Shown: in pieces, positions 10,960-21,900 of the stretch
Layout of the letters: every line of letters begins with the position of its first letter
Position numbering within the stretch: the first letter of the stretch is position 1
DNA from: Mytilus edulis
Taxonomy: Eukaryota > Mollusca > Bivalvia > Mytilida > Mytilidae
Reading direction: 5' to 3'
Length of the DNA: 64,000 bases
Assembly (NCBI RefSeq): GCF_963676685.1
Contig: NC_092357.1
Coordinates: forward strand, 21,418,647 to 21,482,646
Notes under the pieces: model-generated
Seen by the model: only the letters and a program-made list of their open reading frames with translations
The model's database searches: none
What the model was told of the DNA's origin: nothing
Position numbers and translations under genes: made by a program

Positions 10960-13900
10960 ATGAGCTTCAGATCTTTGAAAACGGACATTGATCCGCGAAA
11001 ACTCATCAGACGATGGAAATCTATGCCCAGACAGCAGAGAACGACAGTTACCGAATCTGATGTTACATATCGAGATAGCACAGGAAGAACCCTTCTTTAT
11101 TTTGCCGCCAAAAATGGTGAGACAGAGAGAGTGAAGCAATTGCTGAAAGCTGGATGTAACCCGAGGTTGTCCGATATTAATCGGAACACGGCTCTACACA
11201 TGGCTGCTGATGGAGGATATATTGAAATAATTCATATGCTGGTAGAATACGGTAAATACATTTGAATTGTTAACTTAAATCAATATAATTGGAATATTGG
11301 TTATTGTTTCAATTTAATTGAATTTGATCGTTTCAATCATTTTAAAATAAATTGAAATTTAAATATTGGTTATTGTTTCAAATTAATTGAATTTGATCAT
11401 TTCAAGTATTTAAAATAAATTGAAATTTGAATAAGTTTTAATTGTTTAAAATTACTCTAATTTTAACATTGTCTTAATGAATTCTTGTAAATAACAGTCA
11501 ACAAATTTAAGAAATATATATAAGAGGACTATTTAATCTTCTGAATAATGATAAATTAAATAACGTCACAGAACACACGGAAGTTCAGCTCTTGAAATGC
11601 ATGTATTTGTTACATAATAACTGACATTTAGTTTGCTTTTGAATTAATGGATATTAATTGTCTGCATTAATTAATTACTAAAATTGAAGAAACACCTACA
11701 CGTTTTAATTTGTTCACAAACTATTACAAATATTATATGGCTCTTTAAGACAAAGCATTCAATTAGTTTTTTAAGCGTATATCATATAGATTTCAAGGTA
11801 AATCAAATCTACTTCGTTTTTATGTTTTTCGTGTAATTTTTGTATGTGCTTTGTATTGCTATGATGAGTGAAGCATTTTCAAATTATTGTCTTGTTTATT
11901 CATATTTTATACTGTTACAAAACTATCCCAGGTTAAACGGATGTTTTAGTGCCCGCTAACATGTTTAACCCTGCCATGCACATTCTATGTGTGTCCTCCC
12001 AAAACCAGAAGCCTGCATTTAAATGAATTAGGCCGTTTGTTTTTCTCCTTTGATTTGTTTTACATTTACCATTTAGCCTTTTATATCGGACCATGCGGTA
12101 TTGGTTTTGATCATATTTGTAGGCAATACGGTGACCAATAGTTAACTACTGTCTCATTTGGTCTTTGGAAGGGAGGTGTTTCATTTGCAATTATACAACA
12201 TCTTCTTTTTCTTATATTTCATATTTCTGTAAAAAGAAAAACAAAAAAAAAATCTTTGCTTTGTTGTGGTCTGATGAAAAAATTCCTTTTAATTTTTTTA
12301 TTTTTTTGTAATGGGCTCTGATGTTGTCCTGTTGCACCATTGTCCCAGCTTAGTGGAAGGACTTGGTGTCAGAAAACACTTCCACATTCTGTTTGTGCCT
12401 GTCCCAAGTCAGAATCATGTAATTCAGCGGTTATTGTTTGTAGCTGTAAATTATAAACTTGTTTTTTGGTTTATTGATTGGTACAGAAATCAGGCTTTAG
12501 TTTTCTCGTTTGAATTATTTTACATTTGTCTTTTGGATGTCTTTTATAGCTCATTATGCGGTATGGGTTTTGCTCATTGTTGAGGGCCTTTACTTTGACC
12601 AACAGTTCTTAACTTATATGTCATTTGGACTCTGGTGGTGAGTTTTCTAATTGACCATGATATATGCGGTAACTAAAATCCTGAGGATTCCGAAAATCTG
12701 GCAAAAATTCAAAAAGTAGAGGAGCAAACATCCTTAACTTCTTTTTGTATAATGTATTTTTCACGTTGATTAGCAATCTTAGATAAACAAGGCATGTTTC
12801 TCTGAAAATACGATTTTGTTATGCCTTTTCTCGATCTAATCTTTTTGTTTTATTCAATTTAATTCATTCTCTTTATTAAATCTTTGCTTTTTTTATTGCT
12901 TATGTTGCTGTGTTTTGTCCTATTTTTGACAAACGTACAAAACACTGGAGACAATACACTCATATCAATAACTTACAGACACAATAGTGCTGATAGTGGC
13001 GTTAAAACCAACAAATCAATCGATTAACTATTTATAGTACAGTTAATATCCTCTTCGTTTCAAATTATCTTGATGCTTTTACTATTTTTAACCAATCATA
13101 TCAATAATAGTACGAATGCCTCCGGGTGAGGAAGTTTCTCGCTGCATTGAAGACCCATTGGTGGCTTTTGGTTGTTGTCTCTGCTCTTTGGTCGGATTGT
13201 TGTCTCTTTGACACATTTCTCATTTCCATTCTAAATTTTATGTCTACAAACACTTTTACGGTTTATTTCAGGATGCAAGCTAAACGCCAGAAATATTTTA
13301 GGACAGACAGCACTAATGAAAGCTGTACAGTATGACGACCTAGAAACAGTGGCGGTGCTTTATAATGCTGGTAAATATAATATTGTGACGGGGTTGTTTC
13401 TTCTGACTACATGTAGTAGATACTAACTTAGCACGATAATCTAGAAACAGTGTCGGTGCTTTATAATGCTGGTAAATATAATATTGTGACGGGATCGTTT
13501 CCATTAGTACATGTAGTAGATATTAACTTAGCCACTCGTAAGTGATTGAGCTAACAAAGTACGATGATCTAGAAACAGTGTCGGTGCTTTATGATGCTGG
13601 TAAATATAATATTGTGACGGATTGCAGGGGCGGATCTAGCCATTGACAAAAGAGGGAGGGGTTCCATCCACCTGTCCCCATTCAAATGCATTGATCCTCC
13701 ACCCCTGTATCCTCCACTGTGATTGTGTCCATTAGTATGCATGTAGTAGATACTAACTTAACCACTCGTAAGAGATAGAGCTAAGAAAGTTCTTATTAAG
13801 ATAAGTCTGTTAGAGAGCTACCTTGTAACACAGAGGTCCCAGGTTCGAGTCCCGATGGAGACAATGTGATTTTCTCACAAGAATCATGCTCTCCGGTTAC

Positions 13901-16900
13901 AATATAATTTTATTTTGATGTAAATATGTTTCACTTTTTTGTATTTTTTTTTAATTAACTTAACGTTGCTGTGCGTTGAACAGTGAAAGCGTATATACCT
14001 TTTTTTTTTTTTTTTTTTTTTCTGGCACCCGTAAAGTTGTTTTTATCCTATTATTTTCTAGACTATAGTCAAGTCTACTTGCATGGTAGCATTTCTTTAA
14101 AGTTTTTATTAAATGCCTTGTTTATGTGCGCATGGCTTGAATGTCTCATTTTTCTCAACAGAAAAAAGCTTTTAAATTATCGATACTTTACAAGCAAACC
14201 TGACAATTTTCAAGTACAGTTTCCAAGAGTTCATTAGAATATAATGCATGTGTATACCATTCAATAATTAAAATGATACAACATAGAAAACGATTAAATT
14301 TCTGTAATAAACTCAATATTGTATGTTTAATGTCAACTGGGTAAAATATTACTGACGTTAAGGTATCCAAACGATTCATTGACAAGATTTATATTAACAG
14401 GGCAGATCGTCTCGGGGGGGGGGGGGGGGGGGGTGGACGGGAGTTGGAAACCCCATTATTTGTACGATCAATGCATTTGTATGGGGACGTATAGTTGGAT
14501 CCCTGCCCTTTGATGTTGGGTTGATACCCAATTTTAAAAATGGCTGGATCCGCCCATGCAAGCCGTTTTGATTATTTAGATTCTACAGTCAGCACTATTA
14601 GAAAACTATCCCAAAAAAACCTCCTGGGAAATACAGATTTAATTAAATCTTTCAAATTATACACATTAAACATGACGAAATTGATTTTAAAGTAAGGGGA
14701 ACATTACTCGCAGGGAAAAGAATGGCAGGGCGAGGAAATAAAGAGAAGTTCATGTGCAATAAACTTTAAATTGACATGCTTCTAAGTTAAAAGTTAATTG
14801 ATAATAAATACATATCTGAATATGATTGACATCATTTGATTTATGTTCTTTTTAGTCCTCCGCCCTTTTTAATTCATGTACAAAAATTACACCGCATTTC
14901 CAACCACCCTTAAAAACACAAGTTCATTGTTTAACTTTATTTGAAAAGTTGCCATACATGAAACATGTATTAATTGATTAGTAGATGTCGTCATATGTTT
15001 GAGAAACAATTTTTTTCAAACCATGTGATGTCCGCAAATGTTTAAGAAACATTTTCATTCAAATCAAAAGAATTATGTTTTTAATTTTGATTTATTGTAT
15101 TGGGTTTCTATTTCTTTGCTGTGTTGTTGGGTTTTTTTATTAAGTATCTTGGTTTTGTGGCCTTGAGGTTTTAAATTTTTGTTATTTTTTGGAGCTTGTT
15201 TGTCAATGGTTTTGTTTCTGTTTTGTCTGGATTTTGCTTTATTAATTCGTTTGTTTGTTTGTTTTCTTTCTTTTTGTTTTCTTTTTTTTTTTTTTTTTTT
15301 TTTTGTTAAATTTTCATCGACATTTGATAAATTATATATGTGTACGTCAATTTTATGCAATAGACACTTGCTATTTTTTTTATCACCGGAAAGACTTTTT
15401 AAGAGGGGCGTATTTGAAAGAAAATAATATTTTGGCGCAAATAAAATGCTGATTAACACAAAAGTTAAACGCCGGTTAAAATGTACGTATTTGCTATATG
15501 CGATGATTTTTTTCGCGTGAAAATTGTCAATGTCAATAGTGTATAAAAATGTGAATAGAAATAGGGAATGTGTCAAAGGGGGCAACAACTTAACAAAAGA
15601 ACAAACAATAGCCGAAGGCCGCCAATTGGTCTCCAATACAGCGAGACAATATCGCAACGGAGTTGGGCCTCAGCTGACCCCTCAACAAAAATTTGTACTA
15701 GTTCAGTGTTAATGGACGTCATACTTAACTCCGAAATATATAAATAGACTCAAATTAAAAATCATACCAGACTAACAAAGGCCAGCGGCCCCTGACATGA
15801 GACATTCGCATAAATTCGTCGGGTTTCAACATGTTTTTGAATTCTCAACCCTACACCTATACCTCTAGTCAATGCAGAAAAAACAAACACACAGCAACAC
15901 GCATAGTAACACTCAGTTTAAAAGAAGTCCGAGTCCGATGTCACTATAGATAACACAAGAAACTGAACAAAATAACAATGATACATGCATTAAAAACGGA
16001 CTACTAGCTGTTACTGACATGCCAGCTCCAGATCTAGACCTCAACTAAAATGATTGAAAGATTAACATGTCTTCATCATATGAATATCAAACACAAACCC
16101 TCCAGTTAGGTGTTTAGTATCGTATCATCATAATATATATGAGAAGAACATAACCCGTATCATACCAACAACTGGTTTTAGAATAAATGTTTTTTTTTTC
16201 CGAAATAAAGACCCTATAAGGGAATATTAAAGCCAAAATATGCCATTTTAATGACCTGACAACATTATCGTAAATGTATCCCATCTTAATAAGTCTGTTT
16301 AAAAATTTTGTTAACTTTTGAGATGAATGCCGACATTTTTGTGCTTTGTAAAGAATATTATCATTAAAGATTGGATGTGAAATACCTGAACGCTAATTGT
16401 AAAATTTTCTTTTACATAGGTGCGTACTTAGACCTCACTGATTGCACGGGGAAAACTGCACTTCTTCTTGCTCTACAAGACGGAAACGAGGAAATAAGCT
16501 CGTTCCTTTTACGGAACGGAACTGACGTAAATGTTGTTGATTATATCGGTCAAAGTGCACTTTATACTGTTGTAAATTCAAATGAAAAACTGCCATTAAG
16601 CCTATGTAGAAAGGTAGTTGATGCTGGATATAATTTTGAACATGACAAGGAATGGATTACTAAAGACCTTCACCGACAATTAACACAGCCACAAGTTGGA
16701 ATAGTAACAAGAATCAAAAGAAGGTTAAGTTTAAAGAGGAACCCCGAAAGGCAAGTCGAGGACAGTAGTACAACTGTATCGAATGAAAAAAGGGAATTAT
16801 TGAATGATAAAAGGGAAGTATCGAATGATATTGAGGAAGTATCTAATGATGTTCAGGAAGTATTGAATGATAAAAAGGGAGTAAAAGCAACATCATTGTA

Positions 16901-16901
16901 A
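10960..16901 (+). CDS. Ankyrin-repeat protein, three exons, about 290 residues
   Basis: The exons are 10960-11251, 13272-13370 and 16420-16901, all with GT/AG ends and phase 1 junctions that keep one frame. An in-frame TAA at 10948-10950, just upstream, supports the start. About five ankyrin repeats can be read: GRTLLYFAAKNGETERVKQLL, NTALHMAADGGYIEIIHMLV, QTALMKAVQYDDLETVAVLY, KTALLLALQDGNEEISSFLL and a weaker QSALYTVV unit. The second lies across the first intron and the third is mostly in exon 2. A basic segment (RIKRRLSLKR) follows, then a tail of five 7-residue repeats at 16779-16883. There is no signal peptide or membrane segment. Ankyrin repeats bind other proteins; the partner and role here are unknown, as no other domain is present. 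Downstream, an AATAAA near 17417 is a possible polyadenylation signal. The gene is convergent with the GPCR. Confidence 0.92.
11290..11435. repeat. About 70-bp tandem duplication in ankyrin-gene intron 1
   Basis: The block beginning TATTGGTTATTGTTTCAA occurs at about 11294 and again at about 11363. It carries the same ATTGAATTTGATC and AAATAAATTGAAATTT segments in each copy. It lies shortly after the exon 1 donor. Confidence 0.75.
11500..13271 (+). other. Rest of ankyrin-gene intron 1
   Basis: No further exon was found. The stretches near 11930-12200 and 12340-12660 share GCGGT(A/T)TGGTTTTG-like and CATTTGG boxes and look like two diverged copies of one dispersed repeat. The end of the same family, with GTTGTCTCTTTGACACATTTC-like sequence, lies at 13170-13225 just before exon 2. 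Confidence 0.45.
13432..13790 (+). repeat. Two tandem copies of the 3' half of ankyrin exon 2 with its splice donor
   Basis: The parent segment covers the end of exon 2 and the start of intron 2 (about 13331-13431). It is repeated at 13432-13560 and 13561-13790. Each copy keeps CTAGAAACAGTG, CGGTGCTTTAT and GATGCTGGTAAAT or its AATGCTGGTAAAT form, that is, the LETVxVLYxAG codons plus the GT donor, followed by the ATGTAGTAGATAYTAACTTA intron end. Neither copy has an upstream acceptor that opens the right frame, so they are probably not spliced in. The second copy is interrupted by the MITE-like element at about 13622-13728. Confidence 0.85.
13622..13728 (-). mobile_element. GGCGGATC-terminated MITE-like element, copy 2, inside the exon duplication
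   Basis: It begins CAGGGGCGGATCTAG and contains ATTCAAATGCATTGATC, the reverse complement of the central box of the other copies. The surrounding exon-duplication sequence resumes after it (ATTGTGTCCATTAGTA), so the element landed after the duplication. A short ATTG occurs at both ends and may be a target-site remnant. Confidence 0.6.
13795..13900 (+). repeat. tRNA-derived SINE head
   Basis: It contains a perfect RNA polymerase III B box, GGTTCGAGTCC, at about 13851. Upstream is tRNA-like sequence with AGAGAGCTACC, a CTTGTAA loop (anticodon TGT if read as a tRNA) and CAGAGGTCCC. The acceptor stem does not close, so this is not a functional tRNA gene. A tRNA-derived SINE fragment is the simplest reading. 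Confidence 0.55.
14400..14560. mobile_element. GGCGGATC-terminated MITE-like element, copy 3
   Basis: A long G tract (about 14414-14432) is followed by GGAGTTGGAAACCCC, the central ATCAATGCATTTGTATGGGG box, and the end GGCTGGATCCGCCCATG. Same family as the copies at 6370 and 55442. Confidence 0.65.
14561..16419 (+). other. Rest of ankyrin-gene intron 2
   Basis: No exon is seen. It holds a poly-T tract near 15283-15304. A dispersed repeat near 15560-15860 includes GGGAATGTGTCAAAG and a GCCGAAGGCCGCCAA box; a partial copy is at 29170-29275. The long minus open frame at 15073-15657 is made from these and is not a gene. Confidence 0.5.
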
Positions 16902-18904
16902 AACTGCATGGCATTTGATATTAGTTTAAACAACCTTTGTTGTTTAGGTTTTATTTTCTTTCTTTCCGTCAGTGTGTTTTCTTTTCTTTAATCTTTGGTA
17001 TGTTTTTAATCTTATTTTTCAAATTACTCTTAACTGATGAAATTTGCATTACTATCATAACTTTTAAATCCGTGTTTAATGTATTTTGTCTTTCAATCCG
17101 TCAAGGTGTCTTTTTGATTTTTCTTTGGTATTTTTTCAATCTTATTTTATATTATTGTTAATTGACGAAGTTTGCATATCTTCAAAAAGAACAAATAAGA
17201 AAAGAAAACTATCATTTCTTTTTAATCTGTCAACACTCGATCAAATACAGATAATACATTTCGCAAAGCAAAACGTAATGAGGAAATTTTAAAAGTAAAA
17301 ATAGTTAAACGCTTTTGAACTTATAACACCCTTTATTATGAAAATTTGATATTTTATGATTAAACGCCTTTTAAATGAATTTGTTGGTGTATAAATTCAA
17401 CCAATTCCCTAACAAACAAATAAAAGTCCGAAACATCTTCCAGAAGTCCTCTCCACCAATCATATCAACGTATTCCCTAATATGCAAATCATATAAGAAT
17501 TATTTATAATTATGAATGCTGCCTCCTCTTCTTTATCCATGTTCTGTAGATTGCAGGGAAGTTTCGTTTGTCACCTGTTGCTTTGACATCGGTTCAGATC
17601 TTTATTCAGATGACCTAGTCTTGTTCAGTTCATTGTTTATGAATGGTAGCAATATGCACCGTAATTTATTGTTAACCTTGCATTACATAGTAATTAATTG
17701 ACTGGCTAATACTGAATCACGTGTCATAGTTGAATTTCTATGCTGAAGCCCTCATGGAATAACCTTTACTCGGGTTGACCATTTTGGATATTCACCTCCT
17801 CAGCGGGCCATAATTGTATATAAGTGTTTTATTCTGATTAGTTACAACTTCTGGTGTCTCCGGTTTGTTTAGAGCAAACCAGGTACAATCATATGCTTAT
17901 AAGGTAATAGTCAGTAGAGATATAGGTCGCAGTAATTCGTTTTGATCTTATAAGATACTCGTATTATTTCAGACTGACATGGTTTTCTTTATCTTGTATG
18001 TTTGATAATTTTCTTTTTTGTTGAATTGAACATGCTATTTTTCATTGTTTGTTTTTTGTTTTTTTGTTTTTTTGTTTTTGCTATTTGTGTTATTATTTAT
18101 TTATTTATTATTCAATCATAACGTTTTGTCACAATACAATATTTAAGATGAATTACCATCCTCACGGAATTGATTACTAGTATATCATATAAATCTGAAT
18201 TAAAAAAAAGTAAAGTTTTTTTAAATTGAAATTTATTTAAAGTATTTTGGGTTTTTTTCTGTTATACATATCAATCCTATAAAAACAGTATTCACCTAAA
18301 ACTTGGAACGTTCATAATTTATTATTTACATGCATTATATAAAATTGCTTACACAAATAAAAATGTTCAGCAGTTTTCCTTTGTTCTAAACTGGTTATTG
18401 CCCTTGGATCTAAGCGAGAAAACATGAACAAAACGCAATATGCGTCGATAGTTTAGGCGTATCTTTCTATGCATCCACTACTCACTACATAAATTATATA
18501 GTCTTTGGTAATGTAAAGTCAAAGATAAAGGACACGTTCGATACATCTATAAAACATATCTATTAACAAGGAAACATGATTCTAGTTGACTGACACACAG
18601 ACAAGCTTTATCGGTCAACAAGTCATTTATAATGATAATAAAACTTCTGTAGTGTCAATTGCATCCTCATTTCACAATTCAAATTTGACTTTGATTTTCA
18701 TCTGTTTATGTGATCTTTCCTCAATCTACCATATTGATTTTTACATTAACTTATTAATATACACCACTGTATCTCGAAGTTTTTTTTCTATCAATGAGTC
18801 ACACCGGTTGAAAACGGGGGTCATTGTACGTAATACCCTACTCATTGTGACATAGCATTTACCGAAGCGCACGTTTTCGAAAGTCGCCTGCTGTTGTTCA
18901 ATAA
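16902..18904. other. Convergent intergenic region between the ankyrin gene and the GPCR
   Basis: This is the 3' flank of both genes. It includes a diverged tandem pair near 16940-17030 and 17070-17170 (CTTTGGTATKTTTTCAAT... shared) and several T-rich tracts. Minus-strand AATAAA is present near 18317-18322, which could serve the GPCR, and plus-strand AATAAA near 17417 could serve the ankyrin gene. No gene is visible in between. Confidence 0.45.
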
Positions 18905-21900
18905 CTAGGTACATGTATGATTGCCAAGTCCACGTTTCTGACTAAACATTTGTTTGTTAAACACTAAGAAAACCAGAGGATTCATCAGACTATTGACGGG
19001 AGCCAGAACATGGAGGAATTTGTATATTGTACTTCCTGGTTTTATAAGATCATACACACTCAATATCTGTGCAATATTTAGTGGTGCTGTACTGGATATG
19101 TAAACTGAAATGGCAAGGAAAAAGTAAAATCACAAAAATATGGACTCAAAACTGAAAGTTCCTAATCAAATCAAAATCAAAAGCTCAAACACATCAAACT
19201 AATGGTAAACAACTTTCATGTTCCTTACTTGGTATAGGAATATTCTTATGTAAAAATAGTGGATTAAATCTGGTTTATAGCTACCTAAACCACTCACTTG
19301 TATGACAAATATATAAAAGTCATAAAAATATAAAAGCTTTATCAATACAAAGATATGTCAAACTCACATGATATAAGGTTTTAAGATGAAAAAATGTTAC
19401 TTAAAAAAAAACCACCGCAAGACCACCACTCCCACCACCACCCAATAAAAGCTAAAAAAAAATAAGCCTAGCGTATATCGAAAAAACTGCTTTCTGACAA
19501 ATGAAATGATTAAGTATTATACAACTAAAGGCTAAATAATAACTTATTTGCATGTCAACAAAACGTCGACACACACACACACCATTGTTAGCTTCTTTTA
19601 ATTCTGTTTGTTTGTTTTTGGTTTTGGTTTTTTTAACTGTTATTAAAATTACGTCTTTAAATTTTTAATGTTATTATGCATTTTAGGAATTTGCATTCAC
19701 AATGTCAACCCGTTCACCTAACACATATTTTCGCCTCACTTTTCAGAAACGACATCATGGTTAGAATAATGATGAGTTGTTTCATTAGGAAGCTTTTCAA
19801 TTATGTCTAACAATCTATTTCTGCATACCGAAACTTGTATTTTTTGCTTACTACCACTTCATGGCAACCATACCGCATATCCGTATTTGTATATTTTACC
19901 TTACTCTACGCAAGTAACTTTAATAAAATGACGTCATATGTCACCAACAACCTGGCAGTGATGAATTATGAGCTCTTTTTCTTTTTATCTGTCAGACCAC
20001 TGCTGGTGTGATATGCTTTTTTCATGAGAACTCGTTCATTTTTGTAAAGGTCTTGAATTATTTCACATTACCATTTATAGGTATCTATTCTTAAATTTTG
20101 TGCACATTTATTCTACTGACAATGAAGTTTAAAAGAGGGACGAAAGATACCAAAGGGACAGTCAAACTCATAAATCTAAAACAAACTGACAAACTGACAA
20201 CGCCATGGCTAAAAATGAAAAAGACAAACAGAAAAACAATAGTATACATGACACAACATTGAAAACTAAAGAATAAACAACACGAACCCCACCAAAAACT
20301 AGGGGTGATCTCAGGTGCTCCTGAAGGGTAAGCAGATCCTGCTCCACATGTTGCACCCGTCGTGTTGCTTATGTGATTACAAATCCGGTAAATAGTCTAA
20401 TTCGATAGGTCACATTCATGAAATGGAAGGGGATTGTAGTTACGACGTAATGACCATATCCGATATCATTTGTGAAACGGTTATTCCATAACGGTCAACC
20501 AACTCGTGATGGCGTCCGTAAAATTTACGAAGGGATGATTTCAACTTCACCATTTGGAACTCTTGGTTTAATAGCTTCCTTGTGAGCAGTAACCCTCTAT
20601 CAAGAAAATCATGATAGGAAATATAACTCACCTATGACTACTACTAATAGCAGTTTTATTGTCTTCTTTTTGGCTCTTGAAATAACCGTTGTTTGGTTTA
20701 CTCTTATTGTTTGCGGATTAATGTTTGCTGAACCTAAAACAAGTTAAAATACATTTTTTGATTTCTCATTTTTTGTAGTTAGTATATAATTTAAATATGT
20801 GTTTGAATGAATATCTTGTTTATGTTTGTGTTTTTCTGGATCACAAAGACGGTGTTAATAAGGTGAATAACAATAAAATTCAGAGTTCAGACAGGGATGT
20901 TTTGCTCTTTTTCATATGTGTCATTATGATTGTTCATTTTGTTCACACAGAGCTATGTTCCAGGTCAGGAATATATCGTGATTGTTTGAGCTTTTGATTT
21001 TTACATTTGATTAGGGTCTTTCCAAATTGTTTTTTCCTTGGAGTTTAGTATTTTTGTGATTTTACTTTTTCAGATATCTTGATTCTATCCTATTTGCATT
21101 TATGTACATTGGCAGCCGATATATATAGATAAAGATTGATATATCTTTTCAGTGTACAAATCAGAAATCTGTTAACACCTCCTGGAATTGAATTTTTTAA
21201 GCGTCTAATTAATACTGATTTAAGTTTATACGGTCATATTGGACAAATACATGTGTACAAAAACAAAAGTTTTAATCTAATTCAGCACTACAATGTTTTT
21301 TGAAGACATTTGGTCTTTTTGTAATTTTTGGTCCTCAATGCTCTTCAACTTCGTACTTTAATTTGCCTCTTTATCATTTTTCTTATTCGAGCGTCACTGA
21401 TGAATATTTTGAAGAGGAAACGCGCGTCTGGCGTAAATAGGTGTAATTCTGATATCTATGATGAGTTTGTTCTTAAAGTTCAATATAAAAATGTTTTTGC
21501 ATTTATATGTGCCCTACCAAAATTGAACGTGGACCGCAAAACAAGGATACTGGGCTGCTTAGGGTTATTTTATACTAGTATCATGTGTTATATAATGATA
21601 GAATTATAAAAACCAAAGAATATAAACAAGATCACAACATATTTCTTATACAAATAAGAAAATGTGTTGTATTAATTTTTGAATCTTCTTGCTCTGTGTG
21701 ATACATCTCATTTTGGTGTCACATTTTAGTTTGTAGTTTTAACCAAAGCGTCAAGATACATGTTACTGAGCTTTGGACCAACATATAGGATGGTATAAAC
21801 CAATCTACATTATTTCATTGGTGAAATAACATGGTCCCTGGTCAAATTTGGCAGGGCACATACAAATGCATGATCATTTTCAAAATGTTCTTATTTGTAT

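Noticed and set aside
13432-13620. Extra functional ankyrin exons
   Set aside because: The duplicated segments keep a donor but no acceptor in the required phase; reading from the nearest AG meets a stop.
13795-13870. Functional tRNA-Thr gene
   Set aside because: The B box is perfect but the acceptor stem does not pair and the arms are irregular.
15073-15657. 194-codon minus-strand open frame
   Set aside because: Its middle is a lysine run from a poly-T tract and the rest is dispersed-repeat sequence. No domain or splice support.
18586-18855. 89-codon plus frame opposite the GPCR 3' flank
   Set aside because: Composition follows AT-rich untranslated sequence, with no motif and no splice partner.
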